Positions 24,144 to 33,100 of a stretch of 45,311 nt of DNA are shown here, in pieces (within the stretch, counting starts at the first letter, position 1; each line of letters opens with the position of its first letter). A program made the translations under genes and the position numbers. Origin of the DNA: Ophiosphaerella korrae. Lineage: Eukaryota; Ascomycota; Dothideomycetes; Pleosporales; Phaeosphaeriaceae. The DNA lies in assembly GCA_028456385.1 (NCBI GenBank), contig JALNQF010000335.1, forward strand, positions 1 to 45,311, written 5' to 3'. The notes beneath the pieces were generated by a model, which saw only the letters and a list, made by a program, of their open reading frames with translations, searched no databases and had not been told where the DNA came from.

Positions 24144-26560
24144 GCTCGATACTCTCTTAATAGAGGACGTAAGAGAAGTATAGAATATTATTATTACTAA
24201 AGAAATATATATACTAAAATAGCTTTAGAACGTTAATATAATAACTTTAAGGACGTCTATATTATTTTAGATAATAAAGATAATCCTATAAGCTCTATAG
24301 AGCTACTATAGTATAATAAGTAGATAGCTTTAAAGTTATAAAACGTTTAGTTATAAACTTAACTATAATTGTTACTACTAAGCTTACTAGCGTAGTTACT
24401 ATTAAGAGTAACTACTATACTAATATAAGTATTATAATATTATAATATATTTAAAACGCGTTACTAACGCGTTCTAGCCTAATAAGTGCGTAAACTCTTT
24501 AAAGATAAGCTATTTTCTTAAGCTAGTTACTCTTAAGCTAATTACTCTAGTTTAAACAAGAATAGTTAGAGATCTAGAAGTTAAAACTTAAGTTAGAAAG
24601 AGAGAAGTTTAACTTAGAAAAGGAAAAGCTTATATTTAAGTAAGAGAAAATTAGATTACAATATAAAGAGGCTTAGAACGCAACCTAAAGATATTCTAAA
24701 TATATTTTAGTGTTAAAAAAATTTCTTTGCTTAAAAACTCTATTTACAATAACTTACTTCTTTTTATCTTTTTCTTCTATCTCTACTTATAATATAAGGA
24801 ATAAGATTTTACTTCTTATAGTATATAACTAGATTATATTTTATACGCGTTCTAAACTAGTTTAGCTAGTATATTAGAGATATACTAAATTAGCTTCTCT
24901 ACTAGTAAGTATACCTAAATTCGCTAAGAATATTAATAGCTTATATACTATATATCCTAGTAAGTTATTCTATAGAGTAAAGTAGACCCTATATAATAAG
25001 TAGCTATATAGAGTACGTACTTAAATATAATCTATATATATTTACAATATATTTTAATATTATACTAGAAGAAATTTAGTAATTAAGGTGCTTTAGTTTA
25101 CTATATCTAGTAAGGCTATCTATTATACAAGGTTAAGTCTATTAAGACTAGGCAACATTTAATTTCTAATAATACTAATACTCTCTACTTCTACTACGTA
25201 GTAGTTATACCTAGAGATCTATAGTTAAAAGAGTTCTAGAACTTATCTTAATTACGTTCTTTATTAATTTATCTTATAGTAACTCCTTAATAAACTATTA
25301 AGTATAACTAAATAACTAAAGAACTTAAAGAAAAACTTAGATACTAATTAGAAGATATAGAACGCGTTATAAATAACTCTAAAATATATTCTCTTATACT
25401 AAATCTACTTTCTTTTTCTCTACTTCCTTTAAAATAATAGAAGTAGTTATATATATAACTTTGTATAGAAGAGGAGATTACTCTATTACTACTAAATAAG
25501 GCTCTTTCTAAGAATCTTATTCCTATACTAATATACTAAGCTAATAACTTAAAGCGAGAGTAAGTTAAAGTAAAAGTAAGTATCTATTAAAACGTCTTTA
25601 TATTATATTTATAACACGTTTTAGGTTAATATAAATAAATACTACTAACTTCTTACTAAAAAAAATCTCTTTCTTGTATATAAGGTTTGTAATAAAAATA
25701 ATAATATAAAGTGTATTTTTATAAGGTTCTATATAAGTAGATAGTACTTTAACTTTATATAGAGTAACTATATAATAATATAGTAGATCTTTTATTAAAA
25801 AAAACTACTAAACTAAAACCTCTTATTATCTATTTACTATAGAACACGTTTTAATCTATATTAAAACTTATTCTACTAATCTACTAGAAATTAGCTTAGA
25901 TCTTTCTTAAGATAGCTAGTATAAAGATACTTAAATCTCTTACTAATTAATATTCTTATAATATTAACTACTCTCTACCTTATTCCTATATTTATTAATA
26001 TTAAAATTGAATTTGTATCCTAGAACGTATTAGAAACGCGCTTTAAGTATATTCTAGTATACTTACTAGTTGTATTATTCCTAAAATTTGCTTTATACGT
26101 ATCGCAAGGTATAACCTAGCCTAAGCGCCTAGAATAGTTACTTATATAATTAAGATTAAGCTATAGCTATATTAGAACACGTTTAAAATAGCTTCTAAAC
26201 TTGTTTTACCTTAGTACTAATCTTAAATAGGTAGATTTTAGGTAGATCTTTAGAGAGTATCTAATGTAGCTAGCGCTATTACTCTATCCTAACAACTTGC
26301 TTATCTAATACACGATTATACTCTTCTATAACCCCCTAGTACTAATCTAGAATGTAATTAGAACACGTTTTAAACGCGTTCTATACACTTACCTATTAAT
26401 AGCGCGAGGATGCTGTAGTAAATCTACCCCTTAGCATTCTCGCATAGCGCAATGTCGCTATATCTATACTAGTTTTTAATGTAAGTTCTTAAGCTACCTC
26501 TCGTACCTAATTTTCGCTATATTAATTAGAATATACTTAAAACGTTTTATAAACATGTTC
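24144..26560 (+). pseudogene. degenerate plus-strand reading frame, right half, unidentified
   Basis: The frame from 17080 resumes here (ARYSLNRGRKRS) and runs to about 24460 with only TAA and TAG stops (KDVYIILDNKDNP, then a Gln/Leu-rich helix). Further on, other frames look coding: a coiled-coil-like LKLEREKFNLEKEKL stretch near 24580-24660, and a TKELKEKLRYQLEDIERV stretch near 25310-25375. Frame changes imply indels or lost introns. I do not recognise the protein. AACGYGTT-type motifs punctuate the segment every 150-300 bases. RIP weakens towards 26500, where CG-rich bases reappear. Confidence 0.45.
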
Positions 26561-27094
26561 TTACTCTACAGATACTATTGCCTACTAGGGCCCTGCAAAA
26601 CAACTCTCCGATCTCTACTACTAGGTCGCCGCTGTTGTTGAGCTAAAATGACCCTAAGCCTTAAGGTACTGATATCAGGTTAATATAGCGTCAGTAGTTA
26701 TACTAGAACGTAATTAGAACAACTTTGTAACATGTTTCATCAACCTACGTTTTGTGCTAGAGTCTTGTAAACTATTTTCTAGTGGTGTTGTATTGTGTGC
26801 GTGGGAACGTGTTACGAACGTGATGTTAACGTGTTGTAAAAATGTTGTGTTGGGGCTGAGTTGAGTTGAGCTCGCTTAGAGCTGCGCACGCGCCAAACCT
26901 AGCTTGGCATTGCCATCTCAACCGAGGCAAATCCATAGTCAGTTGACATGCCGACACCGTTGGGGTTGCGGGCGAGAGCCGCCGTGGGCTGAAATGACCC
27001 CCGTGAGTGAGCCGGGTATCGCAGCGGGTGCCATTTCAGCCCACCACGCTAAGAAAGGCCGCTGATGTTATGTAAGCTGCTAATGTGTGCTATG
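26560..27094. other. GC-normal intergenic region upstream of the island gene
   Basis: Base composition becomes ordinary here, with CA, TG and CG all frequent. No credible reading frame was found. It contains the last motif sites (26704, 26804) and a 13-bp inverted repeat at 26984-27044. Confidence 0.5.
26984..27044. repeat. perfect 13-bp inverted repeat with GC-rich loop
   Basis: GTGGGCTGAAATG at 26984-26996 pairs with CATTTCAGCCCAC at 27032-27044 around a 35-base loop. The half-site GCTGAAATGACCC recurs as GCTAAAATGACCC at 26642-26654. It could be a stem-loop, a dimeric binding site or the ends of a small mobile element. Confidence 0.75.
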
Positions 27095-27177
27095 ATTGGC
27101 CAGAAGTTTTGAGGCGTCTTAGCGTCCATTGGCGTGGTTTTTTTGCGCAGCGTCTGACTAGTGAGGTAAGGACCAAT
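27095..27177. promoter_or_regulatory. three CCAAT boxes upstream of the island gene
   Basis: ATTGG at 27095-27099 and 27128-27132 and CCAAT at 27173-27177 lie about 210-295 bases before the start codon. CCAAT is the site of the fungal Hap/NF-Y complex. The clustering is suggestive; occupancy is inference. Confidence 0.45.
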
Positions 27178-27342
27178 CACGCGGGGAAGCGAGATAAAGC
27201 CTGCGGCATCTTAATAAACGGTCTTATTCTTTGTTCTCGACTCTCTACTCAGCTCCACAACCTCTCCACAACCTACCCACTAACAGCCACTTTCGCTTTC
27301 GGCCAACAGGAGGCTTTGTTTTACCCACCTCTGGCGCCAGAC

Positions 27343-27348
27343 TATAAA
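27343..27348 (+). promoter_or_regulatory. TATA-like box
   Basis: TATAAA sits 42 bases before the start codon at 27390, with a CT-rich stretch (TACTCTCTTACCACCCTCAC) between them. Such pyrimidine-rich leaders are common in filamentous fungi. Confidence 0.4.
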
Positions 27349-27389
27349 CTGCACACAGCTAGGTACTCTCTTACCACCCTCACCATCAC

Positions 27390-28118
27390 ATGGCTTTCAA
27401 CTCCGTCGCCCAGGCGCTGCGCCCTATCAATGTGGTTGTCTGGGGCGAAGAGGCAATGGGCTTCCTCGGAGCTGTAACGCTGCTCAATGTATGTCTTCTC
27501 CTCAGCTTGCTAAAACATTTACTTACAAACGTTACTTAGAGCTATATGCTAGTCCCTTCGGATTCAGAATACGACCTCGCTGCGCAGAAGTTGGTTGAGG
27601 CAGGCTTTCGCCCCGCCCCATGGACGTACGCCATAACGGATCCACAGCTTGTTCGCGATGACGAGATAGGCCGACGGACTTTACTCAGAGGGGATGATGG
27701 ATACGGGAACTTGGATGCCAATTCGTTACGGTTCCAGTTTCCAGCAGGCTTTTCTGGCCCAGAAAGAGTCGTGTTGCTTCGAAGCACATATGTTGGCATT
27801 CGACCCCCGAGCGATCCTGAATCGATACAAAGATTCTTTTGCAACGACAACTTGTATTATCCTGACGCAGCTCTGCTCCTGGAGAGCTTTGTCAAGACTC
27901 TGCTTCAGGAAACTCCAGGCTCTTGGCGCCACTTGTTGCAGGCTTGGGCTATAGCCTATATATATGGTATGTTGATGGTTGAAGACACTGTACTTGATTC
28001 CTGCGACGATGAAAGTGTCAAATTGTGGTTCAACGAAAGAATTCGCCGGGGGAATGGTGGTCTAGACAGAGGTACGGTCAGCAAGAGAGCGGGAAAATTT
28101 CGAGCTCCTACTAAGTAG
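27390..28118 (+). CDS. nucleotidyltransferase-like fungal hypothetical protein, two exons
   Basis: Exon 1 is 27390-27488 (33 codons), intron 27489-27539, exon 2 27540-28118, giving 225 residues and a TAG stop. The ATG at 27390 sits in a good fungal context (CATCACAATGG). Residues 14-40 (INVVVWGEEAMGFLG, then SYMLVPSDSE after the splice) followed by a KLVEAGFRPAPW segment match the layout of small ascomycete proteins with a nucleotidyltransferase-type fold: a GE[ED]A start, a strand ending LVP, then a helix ending AGF/Y. No catalytic residues of a working transferase could be pinned down, so activity is unknown. The middle (residues 80-170) has LLRSTYVGIRPP and a leucine-rich helix. Codon use and composition are normal and no RIP stops are present. 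It is the only intact-looking gene here. Family recognition is from memory of the pattern, without a search. Confidence 0.72.
27489..27539 (+). other. intron of the island gene (51 bp, phase 0)
   Basis: The donor is GTATGT, the acceptor TTAG, and a GCTAAAAC branch-like site lies inside. Removing it joins ...CTC AAT to AGC TAT ATG without changing frame. A frame opening at the ATG at 27546 would lose the conserved GEEA start, which is why the upstream exon was chosen. Confidence 0.8.
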
Positions 28119-28871
28119 ATCAGCACTTTGATAATCGAGCGTATCTATACCAAGTATGCCTGAACGCTCCAAACCAAAGCATTTTGTCACACTACCCCAT
28201 AATGCTCTAGATTTGTGGTATACACTGCTGCTGACAAGTAGCCAGTCAGTCAATCTAACATCCGCCTAACAACAAATCCATTGGCTTAAAGACCTACGTC
28301 ATACTAACTGACAATTGGTATGTGTAGTGGTCGGTAATATGAACTGTAATAATGGGTAAGACTTTCTTGTTCTGTCTACATAATTGTCTGCTTTCTTTAG
28401 ACCGAGGCGAAAGTAACTTGAGAAATTATATATAAGATCTAGAGTTGATGAGCTTGATGCAGCACTGAAAGACTACTACATCGTAAGTCCTAACAAAGAC
28501 GATAAGTAGCTGTGTGTGTGCATGTTCGTGATTGAGTTCCCGTCTGTAGAATTCCAAATATTTAATCTTCTCTCGCTTTACTGGCTTCGTGATCATAAAC
28601 AGCAGGTTTTAATACATGTTATTCTGTGTCTATCAAGGGAGTATTGGTCGCGTGAGACTATTACAAAGACTACCAGAATACGCTAAAACAACCTAGACCC
28701 ATTCCTCTATGCCCCCATTTGACTCATGACTTGCCTTTTAAGGACCTGCTGTGGAACCACGGCTTAGCGCATTTCGAAATAGTGCTAATCGCAGAATACA
28801 AGTGACGAGCAGAAGGCCTATCGCCGCTGAGCTGTCCGACTCCGCGTTGAAGCTGCCCGGTCGCATGGGCA
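28119..28871. other. intergenic stretch with one short protein-like fragment
   Basis: This is mostly plain non-coding sequence of normal composition between the two convergent island genes, and presumably holds both 3' UTRs. At about 28399-28509 the plus strand gives a short helical frame (KLYIRSRVDELDAALKDYY) with one internal TAA, too short to identify. Confidence 0.4.
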
Positions 28872-30230
28872 CTAGTCTTTCTTCCGCAATGTGTAGTAGC
28901 GCACTTGTACTGCGCCAGGCGTCTGACCTGGGAAGCGTTTACATATCTCCTTCCACTCTATGCCCTGCTTATCCTTTAATGAGAGCAAAAGCACTTCGTC
29001 TGACTCTAACTACGGTTTGTGCGTTTGTTGGCAGTACGTTTCTATGCCTTCCTCTCCTACCTCGCTCTTTTCGTCCTAGTCATCGCCTGAGAGTTCGTTT
29101 CGTGGTTTGTAGCATCGTGGTGAGATTCGCTTATTTAGTCCGCTTTTAAGCTTCTGCTAGTGCATGGACCCGACGCACTATCGTTATACTAGTACCCTAG
29201 AAGTATCTATGAATCCGGCGATAGCTAGGTCATGCGGATGACCTTGCTATTTCTGCTGAGGAATTTAGGGCCTAGAAAGGCTAGGTCAAGAGGCTATTTT
29301 AAGTCGCGGTAACAGACAGCTGCTGTTACAATTAACGAACTGTTTGGGACATCGTAGAGCGTGAGATCGGTTATTTAATACGACATGTCGACGCTATGCC
29401 CATGGTAAGTGTTGAGTCTATTTCCTGTCTTCGTTCCCCGGGAGGAGGTTTGTGGGGAGCAAGACCGAAACTCGTCGATTACGGGCCGATACGGTTGCTG
29501 TGCTTGGGATGGAGTTATTTGTCGCGATGCCCTTAGCATCGTGCTGGAGCTCCGTCGCCTAAGAGTAGTTCGTGATAGACTGTGCTTTTTCCCCTCGAGC
29601 GGACGATTGCTGCGTTTACGTTGCCGAGGGACTTCCGCGGAAGTCCTAGGGAACAGCTCATCGTCCCGCTTAAATCTGTTATGGCTTTCTATACTGCTGC
29701 CCTCCCTGTTCTCTCCTAGTCTCTCCGAGTTTGAGGTGATGTAGTGTTCGCCTACTATTCCCTTAGAACGAAATATAGATTCTCTCGAAGAACGCAGTAG
29801 CGCCTCGCCTGTACTAAGACTGCGTATGCTACTACTACTCTTATTGCCTGTGCAGAGGTCGCTTGCAGAGGAGCGTAGAGTTCTAGCGCTATCGGGTTTA
29901 CTATTATAGTTGAGATGCCTAGGACTAGGCTTAGTGCTAGCTTTCGAATAGGAATCGCTACTACTAAGAACTAGTAGAGGCGTTAACCTAGGCGTAGGTA
30001 GTTCTACTAATTGCTTAACTAGCTTATAACGCTTTGTTAAACGCGAATCTTCTAGCTAGTAAAGCTTAAATATAGTCTACTAAGATATTAGTCTAGAGTA
30101 CGTAGAGAATTAGTATAAGTTAAAGGTAACTAAGTTTACTATCTCGTAAGCTCTTTATATAGTAGTAGATTAGGTATATATTATAAAATTACTTAATAGC
30201 TAATAACTATAGTTTACTCGATTCCTAGCA
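28872..30230 (-). pseudogene. decayed gene with serine-rich region and SANT/Myb-like domain
   Basis: On the minus strand an open frame of 226 codons runs from 30055 down to 29378. It is rich in Ser, Arg, Thr and Pro (SSSDSYSKASTKPSPRHLN near its start), typical of disordered fungal nuclear proteins. Upstream to about 30230 the same frame continues with TAA and TAG at likely Gln codons (FSTYSRLIS, then a double stop). Downstream, after TAA at 29375-29377, a SANT/Myb-like helix-turn-helix lies at 28872-29012: LESDEVLLLSLKD, then IEWKEICKRFPGQTPGAVQV, then RYYTL. Its first Trp is TAG (29010-29012) and another stop is at 29076-29078. All stops are TAA or TAG. The two parts are in different frames, so an intron or indel lies between. 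It was probably a DNA-binding protein; it is a pseudogene unless heavily spliced. Plus-strand frames at 28751-29149 and 29409-29744 are its antisense. Confidence 0.68.
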
Positions 30231-30281
30231 GGAATTAGGTTCAAAGAGGACTGTGCGCACCCTTAGCTAATTCCTAGGAAT
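30221..30281. repeat. paired ATTCCTAG / CTAGGAAT inverted repeats
   Basis: ATTCCTAGCAGGAAT (from 30221) and ATTCCTAGGAAT (about 30269-30280) are each palindromic or nearly so and can also pair with each other. Between them is a less mutated stretch (GAGGACTGTGCGCACCC). No function is evident. Confidence 0.55.
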
Positions 30282-30286
30282 ACTAG

Positions 30287-30343
30287 TTGCTATCGCAAAA
30301 ACACTACCTACCCTTATTGCTATTATAAAAATACTACCTACCT
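30287..30343 (+). repeat. two tandem copies of a TTGCTATCGCAA-type motif
   Basis: TTGCTATCGCAAAAACACTA followed by CCTACCC is repeated as TTGCTATTATAAAAATACTA followed by CCTACCT. The first copy is unmutated and shows what the many TTACTATTATAAAAATACTAC copies further right derive from. A related copy is at about 30648-30684. Confidence 0.8.
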
Positions 30344-30363
30344 TAGTATATATAAGTAACTAG

Positions 30364-30570
30364 TTGCGCTAGAAAATAGGTTGTAGTGCTAGAAAACGGG
30401 TTGCGCAGCTAGAAAATAGGTTGCGCTAAGAAATAGGTTACGCTAGGAAATAGGTTGCGCTGCTAGGAAATAGGTTTCGCTAGGAAATAGGTTACGCTGC
30501 TAGGAAATAGGTTTCGCTAAGAAATAGGTTGCGCTAGCAGGAAATAGGTTACTCTAGGAAATTAGTTTTA
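30364..30570 (+). repeat. 17/20-bp minisatellite, about 11 units
   Basis: The unit is roughly GCTAGGAAATAGGTTGC, alternating 17 and 20 bases because some units carry an extra GCT. Differences between units are mainly G/A and C/T changes. It lies between the SANT/Myb pseudogene and the RecQ relic. Confidence 0.9.
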
Positions 30571-30803
30571 GCAACGCATAGGGTATTATTTAGGACTTAG
30601 TAGATTATTTAAATCTATACTTAAGGTTAGCCTTGTAATAGGCAAGACTATTGCTATTGTAAGAACGCTGCCCCTTATAGATATCCTACGTAAACTTCCT
30701 CTCTTAAGTAAAGCTACTACTATTACACAATTAATAGCGCTTTTATCTTATAATATACTAACAAAATAGCTATACTTAATAGATAGTTAAATAAACTATA
30801 GAT

Positions 30804-31146
30804 AAGTTTTAACGCAACTAGAAGTTAAAAACTTATAACTTTACCTAAAATATCCTTGTAAGTCGATACTAGACACTTAAGTAATCTCTAGTTAAGTTCT
30901 AACGTAACTAGAAGTTAAAAACTTATAACTTTACCTAAAATATTCTTGTAAGTTAATAATACTAGACACTTAAATAACCTATAGTTAAGTTCTAACGCAA
31001 TAAGAAGTTAAAAACTTGCAACTTTACCTAAAATATTCTTGTATATTAATAATACTAGACACTTAAATAATTTATAGTTAAGTGCTAACGCGACTAGAAG
31101 TTAAAAACTTGTAACTTTACCTAAAATATCCTTGTAAGTTAATAGG
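30804..31146 (+). repeat. 90-93-bp tandem repeat, four units
   Basis: Units begin at 30804, 30894, 30987 and 31080. Each contains AGAAGTTAAAAACTT, ACTTTACCTAAAATAT, CTTGTA and, except for the last, ACTAGACACTTAA. The last unit ends near 31146. Units are very alike, with mainly C/T and G/A differences plus small indels. Confidence 0.93.
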
Positions 31147-31287
31147 ACGAAGATAAGATCTAGTTACTCTTATAGTTACTTACTAGCTAATATCTAGCTA
31201 TATACTTACGTAATAAGTTTATATAGATATAGAAAAACTACCCTTTATATATATCTTATATAAGCTTACTTCTTTTAAGTAGAGTAG

Positions 31288-33100
31288 TTACTATTATAAA
31301 AATACTACGCCTTATAGATATACTAGACTTAGTATATATACAAGTAACTAATTACTATATATATAGTCTCTATCTTTAATAATACTATCTTTATCTAACC
31401 TATCTTCTACTTCCTCGATTCTCTAAGTAAGAGACTAACTAAGAGCTAACCTAAGAAAGATATTAGTATATAAAAAAGTACTCTAGATTAAAAACCTACT
31501 TATTAAATAAGGATAAGAGGCTATTACTATAATACTAATTAAACTATTCTAAGAATAGAAACTTAGCTAGTAGTAAACGCTCCTTAATAAACGCAAAGAA
31601 CAAGGGCTTAATTTAGTTTACTATAGCTATAATATTTTAGTTATACTCTACTAGTATTTTAATCTACTATCTAATATATTCCTACGTAAGCTTTTTAAAC
31701 TAGGTATTCGCTCCTAAACTCTTTAGTAATAAACTAAATACTTTTATAGTTCTAAAACGTCGCTTAATAATATTCTACTTTTTTCCCTAATCTAATAATA
31801 ATCTAAACTCTTTGTATAGGTTGCTATTATCTTTTTTATTAGGAATATAGCTATTATCTAACTTAAATACTACGTAGAATAGGTAGTCCTTTATAATAAA
31901 ACTATACTATACTCTCCTTATACTTATACCTTTATCTATCTTATAGATTTCTAGTTTAAGCTTTGTAAACTCCTTATATAGTATATCTAACTTCTACTAC
32001 TATTATATTTTCTCTATAAAGCTCTTAATTTAACTCTTTTATATATTAACTAACTTATATTTAAAAGTTTCCTACTATAATATAGTAAGACCTATAGTAT
32101 TAAGTCTATCTCTATCTATATACTAAGATAGTATAATCTAAGTACTTATTAATTTACTTAGTTATCCTTTAGTAGCGTATACCTATACAGCTAATATATT
32201 ACGAGCTAAGACAACTCGTTAAAATTGTTTCTTAGCCTTATAATACTAGCGTCGCTACCTAGTAATAATTACCTACTAGTCTTTAAATATTTATCTTAAG
32301 CTAACTACTTCTATATTTAAGATTATCTAAGTAACTATATCTATACCTATACGCAAGAAACGCTTTATAAAGTTCTTATACTATTATTACTTATTTATAA
32401 GTATAACTAGAGCTTTTACTACTACTATATCTTATATATTAGTTATAGTTTATATAAAAGCTAGGTTTATCTTCTTAACTAAAGCTTTATTTACCTCTTA
32501 TATAGTTTTCTCTTTTAGAGCTTACTTTTTCTTTTTACTAAGAGTATTTATAATATTAGGGTTACTTATTATTAATCTAATTAGAGAAGAAGGCTACTAG
32601 TTATACTTAATATATATAGTATTACTTTCTTATAGAGTACTTTATTCTAGTATAAGATTATTATAGATATACTAGATTTACTAGACTAGTTTTCTATAGT
32701 TTATATTTCTATAAATCTATACTAGGGCTTAGTAAAGAGTCTATATAAAAAAGCCTTGTATAGAGTTAAACTTATCTAGAATAGTACTATAGATTACTAA
32801 GTTAGAATTTAATAACGTATTAGTAATAGCTAGTATAGCTATAGCCTATATATTATTATTAGAGATATTAGAGTAAGGAAATAAAATAGTTGTTAGCCTA
32901 TCTATAGTAGATGCGCTAGTAATAAATAAGTAATAATACTAGATAGGATAATAGAGAGAGTATTATAGTTAGAGTTAATTTATTATTACTACTTAGTAAA
33001 ATAATTTACTAACCTAATATTATCTAACCTAAAGTAAACTAGATTTAAACCTTCTCTTAAACTTAAAATATAGAAGCGCCTATAAAAATTCTATACTACC
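31288..33100. other. AT-rich region with unresolved protein-like frames
   Basis: It starts with a TTACTATTATAAAAATACTAC motif copy at about 31288. Between 31400 and 33000 both strands show stretches free of all stops but TAA and TAG. The minus strand looks more protein-like, for example an RIEEVEDRLDKDSIIKDRDY stretch near 31380-31440 and a segment with YIDSLLSPSIDL near 32680. I could not identify a family. Confidence 0.3.

Larger units (their letters stand above)
15440..26850. repeat. dispersed AACGYGTT-type motif, about 17 sites with unlike spacers
   Basis: Sites begin near 15446, 15699, 16211, 16711, 16974, 24454, 24676, 24843, 25358, 25611, 25850, 26021, 26173, 26348, 26527, 26704 and 26804; the retrotransposon at 17081-24138 lies in between. 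The fuller sites hold two or three near-palindromic octamers (AACGTGTT, AACACGTT, AACGCGTT) about 12 bases apart, often preceded by TAG. The rightmost, outside the RIP zone, reads GGAACGTGTTACGAACGTGA at its start. Spacing at the right end is 98-180 bases (175, 180 and 177 in three successive gaps). Sequence between sites is not repeated. Confidence 0.6.

Noticed and set aside
1..26400. Centromere
   Set aside because: AT-richness and nested Gypsy elements would fit, but such DNA is also common in ordinary RIP-affected islands, and no chromatin information is available.
15440..26850. CRISPR-like reading of the spaced AACGYGTT motif
   Set aside because: The repeats are too degenerate and irregularly spaced, and the host is clearly a fungus.
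27085..27477. Plus-strand 130-codon open frame overlapping the island gene
   Set aside because: It starts in the promoter region, runs through the CCAAT and TATA-like sites and ends inside exon 1 in another frame; the product has no domain-like pattern.
27542..28253. Minus-strand and alternative plus-strand open frames across exon 2 and its 3' side
   Set aside because: They are antisense or frame-shifted readings of the nucleotidyltransferase-like gene with no coherent composition.
28751..29149. Plus-strand 132-codon open frame
   Set aside because: Rich in Leu, Arg, Ser and Cys, as antisense products are; the minus strand of the same bases carries the recognisable SANT/Myb-like segment.
29409..29744. 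Plus-strand 111-codon open frame
   Set aside because: It is antisense to the long Ser-rich minus-strand frame, which has far more natural composition.
31400..33000. Starship captain (DUF3435 tyrosine recombinase) on the minus strand
   Set aside because: A few segments were reminiscent, but the R-H-R-Y catalytic pattern could not be located. A profile search with stops masked would decide.
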